This document shows, piece after piece, positions 15,579 through 24,329 of a stretch of 33,608 nucleotides of DNA. Under the pieces are notes generated by a model. It was not told the origin of the DNA and searched no databases. It worked only from the letters and a program-made list of their open reading frames with translations. The stretch comes from Paralactobacillus_A sp963926925 (GTDB lineage Bacteria; Bacillota; Bacilli; Lactobacillales; Lactobacillaceae). The position numbers were made by a program, and so were the translations under genes. Where the stretch lies: the NCBI GenBank assembly GCA_963926925.1, contig CAWUZD010000036.1:1-33608 (forward strand), in the 5' to 3' direction. Position 1 is the first letter of the stretch; the number at the start of each line of letters is the position of its first letter.

Positions 15579-16664
15579 ATGCAACGTTTTGTTATTTTGG
15601 AGGATGGTGCGGTTTTTAAAGGTGAATCAATTGGTGCACCAATTACGACCATGGGTGAAATTATTGTTAACCGGGCAATGAATGGTTATCAAGAAATCAT
15701 TACTGATCCAACTTATACTGGTCAAATTATTGTTTTCACTTATCCTGAAATTGGTAATATTGGTATTCAAAATAGTGATTATGAATCTCTAGCACCAACT
15801 TGTAAGGGCATTGTGATTGGTGATTTGACCACTGCTGCTAGTTTGCATCCTGAGACATTAGATTTAAATACTTACTTGCGGCATCAACATATTCCTGGTA
15901 TTTGTAATATTGATACCCGGGCGTTAGCGCATCATTTGACCAATCACAATCAAGTTATGAAGGCTAGCATTGTCGATGCGGCCGATGATCATGCTTTTGA
16001 CCAATTAAAAGCACTAGTTTTACCTAAAAACCAAGTGCAACAGGTTGCTACAAGCCGGCCATATTTAAATCCAGGTAAGAAAAACCATATTGTTTTAATT
16101 GATTTAGGTTTAAAAAACCAGTTATTACGTACTTTAGATGAATTAGAATTTGATATTACGATTTTACCGCCAACGGTAACGATTGATACATTGAATGAAT
16201 TATCGCCTGACGGTATTTTAATGTCTAATGGACCAGGAAGTCCGTATGATTTGCCGAACTTAATTGCCTTAATTCAAGCCTTACAACCCCATTACCCATT
16301 TTTAGGCATCGGGTTAGGCTTTGAATTATTTGCATTGGCAAATGACATTGATCTTGAACCATGGCAAGCTACTCACCATGGGATTTATCCAGTTAAAGAT
16401 GTTGCTAAAACTAATAAAATTGCGATGACTACCCAGAACTTTTGTTACCAGATTAAAACTGAAGCCCTAAACCGGCATTTACAATTACGTGTTGCCTATG
16501 TTGATCCGTTAGATCATACGGTTGTTGGTTTATATCATAAGTATTATCCAGCTTTTGCGGTGCAATTCGATCCTGAAGCTGGTCCGGGTCCACAAGATGC
16601 ACGCCATATTTTTAGTGACTTTATGCATTTAATTAATAAATATCAAAAGAAGCGGGAGGGATAG
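15579..16664 (+). CDS. carA: CarA-like small subunit with lost glutaminase residues
   Basis: A 361-residue homologue of the carbamoyl-phosphate synthase small subunit, of normal length. The N-terminal domain (LEDGAVFKGESIGA, MNGYQEIITDP) and the class-I amidotransferase fold (MSNGPGSP, HHGIYPVKD) are clear. The active site is not preserved. The nucleophile elbow reads GIGLGFE where GICLGHQ is expected, so the catalytic Cys is Gly245 (GGG at 16311-16313), the next His is Phe248 and the Gln is Glu249. The catalytic His of HPEASPGP is Asp331 (GAT at 16569-16571). Only the last triad member, Glu333, remains. By family knowledge it should not hydrolyse glutamine. GAGGG precedes the start, and carB follows after 2 nt. 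The frame has no stop or frameshift. I call it a pseudoenzyme; non-function through decay is the alternative. Confidence 0.9.
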   Translation: MQRFVILEDGAVFKGESIGAPITTMGEIIVNRAMNGYQEIITDPTYTGQIIVFTYPEIGNIGIQNSDYESLAPTCKGIVIGDLTTAASLHPETLDLNTYLRHQHIPGICNIDTRALAHHLTNHNQVMKASIVDAADDHAFDQLKALVLPKNQVQQVATSRPYLNPGKKNHIVLIDLGLKNQLLRTLDELEFDITILPPTVTIDTLNELSPDGILMSNGPGSPYDLPNLIALIQALQPHYPFLGIGLGFELFALANDIDLEPWQATHHGIYPVKDVAKTNKIAMTTQNFCYQIKTEALNRHLQLRVAYVDPLDHTVVGLYHKYYPAFAVQFDPEAGPGPQDARHIFSDFMHLINKYQKKREG

Positions 16665-16666
16665 TA

Positions 16667-19600
16667 ATGACCAAACATACTAATTTTCATAAAATTTTGG
16701 TAATCGGTCCAGGACCAGTGATGATTGGCCAAGGTTCAGAATTAGATGCGGCTGCTACGCAAACTTGTTTAGCTTTGAAAAATGAAGGTTATCAAGTTGT
16801 GATGGTTAATTCTAATCCCGCGACGGTTACAACTGACAAAACGATTGCTGATATTGTTTATATTGAACCATTAACTGAACAGTTTTTAGCTCAAATTTTG
16901 CGGTGTGAATTACCCGATGCGATTATTCCGATGGTTGGCGGCCAAGTTGGTTTAGACCTCATGGTTAAGTTAATTGATAGTGGTATTATTGATGAATTGC
17001 AAATTACCATTCTGGGAATTAGTGCTGATTCATTATACAAGATTCGTAATCATTCCTTATTAAAAGAATTAACCGAAGAACTAAATATTCCGACACCTGC
17101 TTCCCAAACGGTAGCTTCCTGGCATGAAGCACAACAATTTATTAATGCCGAAATGTTTCCATTATTTGTGCATTCGGAATCATCAGTTGCTGGCAAAGGT
17201 AACTATTTAGCTACTAGTGACCGGCATTTAAAGAATATTGTTAAGAATGGTTTAGCTGTTTCTCCAGTGCATCAAGTTACTTTGGAACAAAGTATGGCTG
17301 GTAAAAAGGAAGTTCATCTTAACTTACTACGGGATGTTGACGGTAATACGATTGTCATTAGTAGTAGTGAAGATATTGAACCAGTCGGTATTCATACTGG
17401 GGATTCTATTAGTATTATTCCGGTGCAAACAATTAGTGATCAACTTTTTCAAAAAATGCGTACTGATGCCATTCGACTCCTCGATAAACTAATGATTGTC
17501 GGTAGTGTTGCCATCCGGTTTGCGGTAGATACTACAAATGGCACTTATGATGTTATGAATATTTTATTAGGTGCTAGTCAGACGAATATTCTTGCAGAAA
17601 AGGCGACTGGTTATCCGCTTGCTTGGGTAGCTGCTAAGTTAATGGTCGGATTGCGCTTGGATCAAATCGATTTACCAACTCTGAAGAATTGCCGGGCTGT
17701 CTTTGAACCAGCATTAGATTATGTAGTGGCAAAAGTGCCACGTTTTTCTACTAAACAATTTGAAAATAGTACGCGTTACCTAGACATGCAAATGAAAGCA
17801 ACGGGTGAATCAATTGGTTTTGGCCGCAACTTATTAATGGCTATTTTTCATGCCATTCAAGGTCTAGAAATTATGCCCGATATTCATGATGAAATTGTTA
17901 GTTTAAATGATGATGAGTTAGTGCGGTGTTTGAAATATCCACAGGATGATTATTGGAAGTGCTTATTAGAAGCCTTACACCGTGGTTGGTCCATTACTGA
18001 AGTTGCGCAGTTAACTCATGTTGACCGCTTTTACTTAGCAAAGTTTGCAGAAGCTGTGAATGAAATTGAACAATTACAATTTCACCAACGTGATTTAGCC
18101 ACCTTTGCAGTTGCCAAACGGTATGGTCTTAGTAATGCCTTAATTGCCCGGGCTTGGGATATGTCACTAACAGCGCTATATGCTTGGCAAAGTAAGAAGC
18201 ATCTTTATCCAAGTTTTAAACCAATTGAACCAACAGCCGGAGCGTGGGAAATTGCGACTGCTAATTATTACAGTGCTTATGATGTTGTTAATGAAAACCA
18301 GCCGGTAACGCAGAATAGCATTTTAGTTCTTGGTGCGGGACCAGCTTATATTGGTCAAGGTGGTGAGTTGGATAATGAACTAACGCATACCTTAATTGCC
18401 TTACACCAAGCAGGTTACCAACCAATTCTGATTAATAATAATCCAAATGCTGTTTCGGTGAGTTGGAACTGGCATGCAAAGACATATTTAATGCCAATTA
18501 CCATGGAAAATGTTTTGGATGTTATTAATTTTGAAAAACCACTGGGTGTAATGACTCAGTTTGCTGGTAAAAATGGTGAACGCTTAGCTGCACAATTAAT
18601 GCAACAAGGAATTAATGTGTTAGGGATGAATTCAACGGCCTTTGATAAAATTCATTCTGATCAAAAGAATGCCTTTCTTGACCAGTTGAAGATTATGCAT
18701 CCCCAACAAATGCAGGTTACCAAGTGTGCTGATTTAGCAACCAAGGTGCATTCAATTGATTTTCCGGTTTTCATTCAACCAATTGATCATAATGCCAGTC
18801 ATATTACGACTGTTTTGTATAATGATGCTGATTTACATGATTATTTGTATCGTTATAAGCAATACAATGATCAATGGCAACCAGTTAATATTAGTCGTTA
18901 TCTGGTGGGAATTGAATGTGAAAGTGAAGCAATTAGTGATGGACAGAATGTGGTAATTCCGGGCATTATTGAACACATTGAACGATCAGGCGTTTTGGCA
19001 AATGACTCAATGGCAGTTTATCCACCTCAACGATTATCGCACCGCGCGCGGATAATTATTAAGCAATATACTACGCGTTTAGCGCAAGCTTTACAATATC
19101 GCGGTATTTTGCATGTGCGGTTTATCGTTGTTGGTGAAGCAGTTTACTTGATTAAAATCATGATGCGGGCCAGCAAGTCATTACCGTTCTTAAGTAAAGC
19201 AACTAACAAATCGTTAGCAGCTTGGGCAGTGCGGGCAATGGTTAACCCAAGCGAATTTTCAGAACATAAGGATGATTGGACGAAGAATACTAGTAATTTA
19301 ATTTCAATTAAAGCACCAGTCTTTTCATATATCCGTTTGTCTGAAGATACCGCCTTAAGTACACCATCGGTTAAGGCAACCGGGGAAGTTATGGGGAATG
19401 ATGCTACCTTGGAAAAGGCATTATATAAAGCCTTCACGGCTAGTCAAATGCCATTACCAGATCATGGGGTTGTCCTCATGACGGTTGCTGACCGTGATAA
19501 AATGGCAACAATTAAATTAGCCAAGCGGTTCCGTAATCTTGGTTACCGGTTGTGGGCTACTCCAGGGACAGCGGCTTATTTAGCTAAGGAAGTTGAAGTA

Positions 19601-19834
19601 ACAACGGTTCAAAAGGTTCACCAACTTCATTCTAAGTTATTGAATAATATTGCTGCCGAACGGGTGCAAATTATTGTGAATACTTTATCAATTAAACCTG
19701 ATAGTATTTTGGATAGTTTGTGGATTCGTGAAGTAGCTGTTGAACATAATATTCCGTTATTAACATCCCTTGAAACCACGGGAGCGTTATTACAAGTATT
19801 AGAATCACGGGCTTTTATTACGCGGCCCCGTTAA
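16667..19834 (+). CDS. carB: CarB-like large subunit with both ATP-grasp sites altered
   Basis: A 1,055-residue homologue of the carbamoyl-phosphate synthase large subunit with both halves and the C-terminal allosteric domain (ATPGTAAYL at about 964-972). Fold markers persist: IGPGPVMIGQGSELD, VNSNPATV, IHTGDSI, GAGPAYIGQGGELD. Both catalytic sites are changed relative to E. coli CarB. In the first half, Glu299-Asn301 become Asn298-Leu300, Gln285 becomes Arg284, Arg303 becomes Gly302 and Arg169 becomes His169. In the second half, Glu841-Asn843 become Lys830-Met832, Gln829 becomes Arg818 and Arg715 becomes Gln704. The EVNPR motif reads NILLG and KIMMR. These residues bind the metals and ATP, so neither half should make carboxyphosphate or carbamoyl phosphate. 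Numbering is from my hand alignment. GGGAGGG lies upstream, and a palindromic terminator follows. Confidence 0.9.
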   Translation: MTKHTNFHKILVIGPGPVMIGQGSELDAAATQTCLALKNEGYQVVMVNSNPATVTTDKTIADIVYIEPLTEQFLAQILRCELPDAIIPMVGGQVGLDLMVKLIDSGIIDELQITILGISADSLYKIRNHSLLKELTEELNIPTPASQTVASWHEAQQFINAEMFPLFVHSESSVAGKGNYLATSDRHLKNIVKNGLAVSPVHQVTLEQSMAGKKEVHLNLLRDVDGNTIVISSSEDIEPVGIHTGDSISIIPVQTISDQLFQKMRTDAIRLLDKLMIVGSVAIRFAVDTTNGTYDVMNILLGASQTNILAEKATGYPLAWVAAKLMVGLRLDQIDLPTLKNCRAVFEPALDYVVAKVPRFSTKQFENSTRYLDMQMKATGESIGFGRNLLMAIFHAIQGLEIMPDIHDEIVSLNDDELVRCLKYPQDDYWKCLLEALHRGWSITEVAQLTHVDRFYLAKFAEAVNEIEQLQFHQRDLATFAVAKRYGLSNALIARAWDMSLTALYAWQSKKHLYPSFKPIEPTAGAWEIATANYYSAYDVVNENQPVTQNSILVLGAGPAYIGQGGELDNELTHTLIALHQAGYQPILINNNPNAVSVSWNWHAKTYLMPITMENVLDVINFEKPLGVMTQFAGKNGERLAAQLMQQGINVLGMNSTAFDKIHSDQKNAFLDQLKIMHPQQMQVTKCADLATKVHSIDFPVFIQPIDHNASHITTVLYNDADLHDYLYRYKQYNDQWQPVNISRYLVGIECESEAISDGQNVVIPGIIEHIERSGVLANDSMAVYPPQRLSHRARIIIKQYTTRLAQALQYRGILHVRFIVVGEAVYLIKIMMRASKSLPFLSKATNKSLAAWAVRAMVNPSEFSEHKDDWTKNTSNLISIKAPVFSYIRLSEDTALSTPSVKATGEVMGNDATLEKALYKAFTASQMPLPDHGVVLMTVADRDKMATIKLAKRFRNLGYRLWATPGTAAYLAKEVEVTTVQKVHQLHSKLLNNIAAERVQIIVNTLSIKPDSILDSLWIREVAVEHNIPLLTSLETTGALLQVLESRAFITRPR

Positions 19835-19835
19835 T

Positions 19836-19868
19836 AAAAAAGGAACTTCAGCTGAAGTTCCTTTTTTT
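19836..19868. terminator. Bidirectional terminator between carB and rqcH
   Basis: A perfect 20-nt palindrome (arms GGAACTTCAG and CTGAAGTTCC, 19842-19861) is flanked by six A and seven T. It lies between the convergent stops of carB (19834) and rqcH (19873) and should act on both strands. Confidence 0.92.
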
Positions 19869-19872
19869 GTAT

Positions 19873-21597
19873 TTAAATTGTTGGTTTATGCCGTAATTTT
19901 TCAACAATATCCTTTTGTGGAGTTACATAGATTGTATGTTGCCCAGTGTAAGTAACAAAACCAGGTTTAGTACTGCTTGGTTTGTGAATCTTCTTGACCA
20001 TGATGTAGTCAACGGGGACGGTTGCTGATAACCGTGACTTAGAGAAGTAGGCTGCTAAGATGGCTGCTTCTTTTAAGGTTTGTTCACTTGGTTTATTGGA
20101 AGAAATAATAACGTGTGAACCAGGAATATTCTTAGCATGTAACCAGATATCATCTTTACGAGCAGTCTTTAAAGTTAACCGTTCGTTTTGCAAGTTGTTC
20201 TTACCAACAGTGATAACTGTGCCATCGCTAGCATAGAAAGTATCCGGCTTGCTAACAGCTTGCCGTTTTTTGCGGTTCTTATGTTGCTTCCGCAAGTAAC
20301 CTTCTTGTTCTAGTTCGGTTTTAATATCAGCTAAGTCTTTCGGATCAGCGAGGTCAATCTCAGTTAGGATACCTTCTAAGTAGTTAATTTCGTTTTGGTT
20401 TAAACGCATTTGTTCGTTAACATAACTAATGGCATTCTTTAGTTTTTGGTAACGGGCAAAGTAGTGTTGCGCATTCTTAGAAGGTGATAGTTGGTTAGAT
20501 AATGCAATCGTAACGGGTTGTTCGTTATCATAAAAGTTTGGCAAGGTGATACTAGTCATGCCACGCTTAATTTTAGATAAGTAGGTGGTTAAGATTTCAC
20601 CACGAATCCGGTAAAAATCAGCCTTTTCAGTTTCATCAAGTGTTTGTTGTAATTTAGTTTGTTTCTTATAGTCTTTTTCAAGATGAGTTTTAATAGTATG
20701 AATTAATTGCGCACCTTGTTGTTTAACACGATCACGTTCAGCTTTATCAGCATAAAAGTGGTCAAGCATAACACTAGCATCAGTGAACGTGGTTTGTGTG
20801 CCCACCATACTAAGGTATGGAATTGGTGAAAATGACGCATTGCCTTGTTCATCAATGATAATCGTTGGTTGGGGATGATGCGCAATAGCTTGCCAAAATT
20901 GCTGCCAAGTAACTGTTAATTCATCATCGTTGTTACGTTGGGCTAATAAGCGGGTTGCTAATTCATAAGCACTGTCTTTGCCTAAGCCTTGATAATGGTG
21001 TTGTAATTGCTTAGCAATGTTTTTGGCATCAGCATCCCAAGCAATTGTTGCTAATTGACTACCATTGGCATCTTCAAAAGGATTAATCAAGTGTTGGTCT
21101 GGTGGCGTAACATAAGTTGCCCCAGGCATTAATAACCGGTAACGGTTTTGGTCAGCTGGCACATGCCGGATTAAGTCAATAATCTTGTTAGTTGCCATAT
21201 TAATTAAAATGATGTTACTGTGCCGTCCCATCATTTCAACAATTAATTCAAGGTTTTGTTGATCACCCAATTCATCACGGGTGCTAAACATCAAGTGAAT
21301 GACCCGGTCATTATCGGCTTGGGAAATATCACGTAAAGTAGCAGCTGCTAAGTACTTCCGTAATGACATTGTGAACTTGGTTGGCACATCCGGATTAGCA
21401 TATGGGATTGTTGTGATTTGGACCCGTGCATATTGGGGATGGGCTGATAATAATATTGGATAATTATGACGTTGGGCACGAATGGTCATAATTAGTTCAT
21501 TCGGATAGGGTTGTTGAATTTTCATAACCCGACCATTAGTTAATTTTTGTTGTAATTGTTGCACCATTACGTGCGTAAAAATACCATCAAATGACAA
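19873..21597 (-). CDS. rqcH: RqcH/NEMF-family ribosome quality control protein
   Basis: A 574-residue homologue of RqcH (YloA, Rqc2/NEMF family; older name FbpA, fibronectin-binding). RqcH binds stalled 50S subunits and directs alanine tailing of nascent chains. The N-terminus MSFDGIFTHVMVQQLQ begins the NFACT-N domain. D97-R98 in ADNDRVIHLMF match the DR pair needed for tailing in Bacillus RqcH. A charged coiled-coil region (about 300-440) precedes the NFACT-R domain with RKDDIWLHAKNIPGSHVIIS. I place the start at a TTG (21597) with GGAGG 8 nt upstream (21606-21610, minus strand); the ATG at 21657 would precede this ribosome site and add 20 residues not seen in relatives. The gene converges with carB, as yloA does with the pyr region in other Bacillota. 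Confidence 0.92.
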   Translation of the reverse strand: MSFDGIFTHVMVQQLQQKLTNGRVMKIQQPYPNELIMTIRAQRHNYPILLSAHPQYARVQITTIPYANPDVPTKFTMSLRKYLAAATLRDISQADNDRVIHLMFSTRDELGDQQNLELIVEMMGRHSNIILINMATNKIIDLIRHVPADQNRYRLLMPGATYVTPPDQHLINPFEDANGSQLATIAWDADAKNIAKQLQHHYQGLGKDSAYELATRLLAQRNNDDELTVTWQQFWQAIAHHPQPTIIIDEQGNASFSPIPYLSMVGTQTTFTDASVMLDHFYADKAERDRVKQQGAQLIHTIKTHLEKDYKKQTKLQQTLDETEKADFYRIRGEILTTYLSKIKRGMTSITLPNFYDNEQPVTIALSNQLSPSKNAQHYFARYQKLKNAISYVNEQMRLNQNEINYLEGILTEIDLADPKDLADIKTELEQEGYLRKQHKNRKKRQAVSKPDTFYASDGTVITVGKNNLQNERLTLKTARKDDIWLHAKNIPGSHVIISSNKPSEQTLKEAAILAAYFSKSRLSATVPVDYIMVKKIHKPSSTKPGFVTYTGQHTIYVTPQKDIVEKLRHKPTI

Positions 21598-21694
21598 AAA
21601 ATTATCCTCCTTATTTACTATTACCTTTAGTCTAAGACCATTAGGAATAAAAGTCATTCAAAAATTTACTAAAGCATGAAATTTGATTATCTTT

Positions 21695-21723
21695 TTGCTT
21701 TTCATGGTAAAAACTTTTATACT
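21695..21723 (+). promoter_or_regulatory. degV promoter
   Basis: TTGCTT (21695-21700) and TATACT (21718-21723) have a 17-nt spacer, 38 nt before the degV start. It lies in the divergent region with rqcH. Confidence 0.6.
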
Positions 21724-21761
21724 AATAAAAGTTAATTAAATTGAAGCAGGTGAAATTTGGT

Positions 21762-22628
21762 ATGAAAACTGCTATAGTCACTGACAGTACATGTTATCTT
21801 TCTGAGCAACAAGTTCATGATAATAACATTACTGTTATTCCAATTCCAATTACTTTGGATGGTGTTACCTACGAAGAAGGTAAGGATATTACAACTGCTG
21901 AATTTCTTGAGAAAATGAAGGCATCAAAGAATTTTCCAAGTACTTCACAACCACCATTAGGGGAATTGCTTAAATTATATGAAGATTTGGGCAATCAAGG
22001 TTACGATAATATCATTAGTATCCATCTTGCCGGTACTATTTCAGGATTAGTAGATAATTTGCGTACAGCAGTTAAGAGCGTTACTAATACTCATGTATAT
22101 GTCTTTGATTCACATTATACGGTTGCGTTAATGGGCACTATGGTTTTGAAAGCGGCAGAAATGGCACGGCAAGGCGCTGCTCCTGAAGAAATCATTGCTG
22201 TTTTAACACGCTTACGAGAAACCACTGATTGTTATTTTGTGGTTGATGATTTGAAAAACCTTGTTAAAGGTGGCCGGTTATCCAATGCAGCGGGCTTTAT
22301 TGGTGGTTTGTTACAAATTAAACCATTATTAACCTTTAATAAGGAAGATAAGATCGTTGCGATTGAAAAAATTCGTTCTTTAAAACGGGCCTATGCACGA
22401 ATTGAACAACTTTTTGACGAAAAGTTAAAGACATTTAATTATCCAATTCGTTATTATGTCATTAGCAATGATAATGAAATTGCTAAGAGTTTTTGTGATC
22501 GTATTCATGCTAAATATCCAGATCTTCCATATGAAATTGGTTACTTTGGACCAGTTATTAGTACACATTTGGGTGCTAAGGCTTTAGGCTTTGGTTGGAT
22601 GGAAGATTATCAAAAAATTGATATGTAA
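21762..22628 (+). CDS. DegV-family fatty-acid-binding protein
   Basis: A 288-residue DegV protein. Members bind a fatty acid between two domains, and some (FakB) deliver it to the FakA kinase for incorporation into phospholipid. Visible motifs are AIVTDSTCYL at the N-terminus, ISIHLAGTISG (fatty-acid carboxylate Thr/Ser region) and VVDDLKNLVKGGRLSNAAGF. The start at 21762 follows AGGTGA by 10 nt; the TTG at 21741 has no ribosome site. It has its own promoter and terminator. No fakA is in the window, so FakB identity is likely but not shown. The next three genes include two acyltransferases, a loose lipid theme. Confidence 0.88.
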   Translation: MKTAIVTDSTCYLSEQQVHDNNITVIPIPITLDGVTYEEGKDITTAEFLEKMKASKNFPSTSQPPLGELLKLYEDLGNQGYDNIISIHLAGTISGLVDNLRTAVKSVTNTHVYVFDSHYTVALMGTMVLKAAEMARQGAAPEEIIAVLTRLRETTDCYFVVDDLKNLVKGGRLSNAAGFIGGLLQIKPLLTFNKEDKIVAIEKIRSLKRAYARIEQLFDEKLKTFNYPIRYYVISNDNEIAKSFCDRIHAKYPDLPYEIGYFGPVISTHLGAKALGFGWMEDYQKIDM

Positions 22629-22636
22629 TTGATGAT

Positions 22637-22678
22637 AAAAGCCGTGATGTTTAATTAATAAGCATTATGGCTTTTTTT
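22637..22678 (+). terminator. Terminator after degV
   Basis: AAAAGCCGTGATG pairs with CATTATGGCTTTT (two G-U pairs) across an A/T loop, ending in a T run. It leaves only 25 nt before the next gene, too little for a clear promoter, so readthrough may drive the following genes. Confidence 0.8.
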
Positions 22679-22702
22679 AATCTTTGATGAGAGTGGTTTG
22701 AA

Positions 22703-23464
22703 ATGGTTAAACGTAATTATGAATATCAACATTATACTGACGATGTCGTCACTAATCGTGACCAGCACTTTATGTTACCAGCAGATTATCAATGGGTACA
22801 TCATGGGCTTGGTTACCGCTTTTTGTCAGCAATTGTTTATTATTTGGGTTTTATAATAGGTGGTATTTATTGTAAGTATGGTTTACATGTTAAAATTAAG
22901 AATCGGGAAATATTAAGACCTTATCGTCAACAAGGATATTTCATTTATGGAAATCATACGCAACCGCAGGGGGATGTTTTTGCCCCAATGCATGCATTAC
23001 ATAAGCATTTGTATTATATTGCGAGTCCGGCTAACTTAGGGGTACCATGGATTGGAAAATTATTACCAATTGGTGGAGCATTGCCAATTCCTGATAATTT
23101 ACGCCAGATGCGGGCTTTTATGCAGGCAATTCGTTGGCATATTGCCCAACATCACACGATTTTAATTTATCCAGAAGCCCATGTGTGGCCCTATTATACG
23201 AAGATTCGGCCTTTTATGGCAGCGGCTTTTCATTATCCGATTGAATTAAATGTGCCATCGTTTTGTATTACCACGACTTACCAAAAACGTCGGTATGGCA
23301 CTAAACCACAGATTACTTTATATGTGGATGGACCATTTTGGCCAGATGAAAAATTACCGCCAAAACAACGGCAACAAAAATTGTGTCACCAGATTCAACA
23401 ATGCATGCAAGACCGGGCGCAGCAATATAATAATTATGAATATGTCCATTATCAAAAGAAATAG
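22703..23464 (+). CDS. PlsC-like acyltransferase (first of two)
   Basis: A 253-residue protein with the lysophosphatidic-acid acyltransferase (PlsC/LPLAT) pattern. The acceptor motif reads IYGNHTQPQGDVF, with H85 and D91 separated by five residues instead of the classical four. GGALPIPDN is the second block, and LIYPEAHVWPYYTKIRPF the third (normally PEGTR or PEQ). One or two hydrophobic stretches (about 40-60) suggest membrane association. The HxxxxxD spacing occurs, as I recall, in a lactic-acid-bacterial subgroup, so activity is not excluded. The acyl acceptor is unknown. It lies 10 nt upstream of the glycosyltransferase gene and probably shares its transcript. Confidence 0.78.
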   Translation: MVKRNYEYQHYTDDVVTNRDQHFMLPADYQWVHHGLGYRFLSAIVYYLGFIIGGIYCKYGLHVKIKNREILRPYRQQGYFIYGNHTQPQGDVFAPMHALHKHLYYIASPANLGVPWIGKLLPIGGALPIPDNLRQMRAFMQAIRWHIAQHHTILIYPEAHVWPYYTKIRPFMAAAFHYPIELNVPSFCITTTYQKRRYGTKPQITLYVDGPFWPDEKLPPKQRQQKLCHQIQQCMQDRAQQYNNYEYVHYQKK

Positions 23465-23474
23465 GTGTAATTCG

Positions 23475-24329
23475 ATGAATATTTTATATTGTGGTGATGA
23501 GAAAATGGATAAAGGTTTACTAATTTCAATTCTCTCATTGCTCAAACATACTGATCAACCATTGCATATTTTTATTTTGACCGCTGATATTCAGGTCCCG
23601 CATGGCAAAATATATACTGCATTACGACCAGCTGAAGTTAATTTTTTAGATAAGCTAGTTAAGCAAAAGGATAGCCATAATTTTGTAAAATTATTTAATA
23701 TTACGCCATTATTCAATCGTGAAGCACCACTAGCTAATTTAAATACTTACTTCACACCGCTTAGTATGTTGCGTTTGTATGTTGATCAAATTCCGGGGAT
23801 GCCTGATAAGTTGCTTTATTTGGATACTGATGTGGTTTGTCGCCAGAACTTTGATGCTTTTTATAATCAAGATATTAGTAATTATGAAGTAGTTGGTTGT
23901 CTTGATTATTATGGACGTTTCTTCTTCCATAAGCACTTATTAAAAATGAATTATATGAATTCCGGTGTTTTGTTGCTTAATTTGAAGAAAATTAAACAAA
24001 CGAGATTGTTTGCGGAGTGTCGTGATTGGTGTCGTCATAAAAAAATGTTTATGCCTGACCAATCAGCATTGAATAAATTGGTACATTCATATAAAATAGT
24101 ACCACGTCGTTTTAATGAACAACGTAAGTTGCATAGTGATACTGTTTTTCAACATTTTACAACCAGCTTTCGTTTCTTCCCATGGTTGCGCATGATTACG
24201 GTAAAACCATGGAATGTGAAAGCCGTTCATAAGAAGTTGAAGATTCATGATTATGATGATATCTTAACGCGCTATCAACAATTGATTGGTGAAATGCAAC
24301 ATGAAGGTGGTGTAGCAAATAACAAATGA
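23475..24329 (+). CDS. Family-8 glycosyltransferase
   Basis: A 284-residue GT8 enzyme, a retaining transferase usually using UDP-glucose or UDP-galactose. The start MNILYCGDEKMDKGLLISIL is the family N-terminus. LLYLDTDVVCRQNFDAFY carries the metal-binding DTD (117-119). MNSGVLLLNLKKIK and MPDQSALNKL are the next two conserved blocks, and the tail has FTTSFRFFPW before the final helices. The start at 23475 is chosen because the family begins here, although the frame is open upstream to 23250 inside the acyltransferase gene. Its last four bases overlap the second acyltransferase (ATGA). Between two acyltransferases it could build an acylated glycolipid or decorate a cell-wall polymer; this is inference. 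Confidence 0.85.
   Translation: MNILYCGDEKMDKGLLISILSLLKHTDQPLHIFILTADIQVPHGKIYTALRPAEVNFLDKLVKQKDSHNFVKLFNITPLFNREAPLANLNTYFTPLSMLRLYVDQIPGMPDKLLYLDTDVVCRQNFDAFYNQDISNYEVVGCLDYYGRFFFHKHLLKMNYMNSGVLLLNLKKIKQTRLFAECRDWCRHKKMFMPDQSALNKLVHSYKIVPRRFNEQRKLHSDTVFQHFTTSFRFFPWLRMITVKPWNVKAVHKKLKIHDYDDILTRYQQLIGEMQHEGGVANNK

Noticed and set aside
21598..21657. ATG at 21657 as the rqcH start
   Set aside because: It lies upstream of the GGAGG at 21606-21610 and would add 20 residues not expected for the family. The TTG at 21597 begins exactly at the conserved SFDG.
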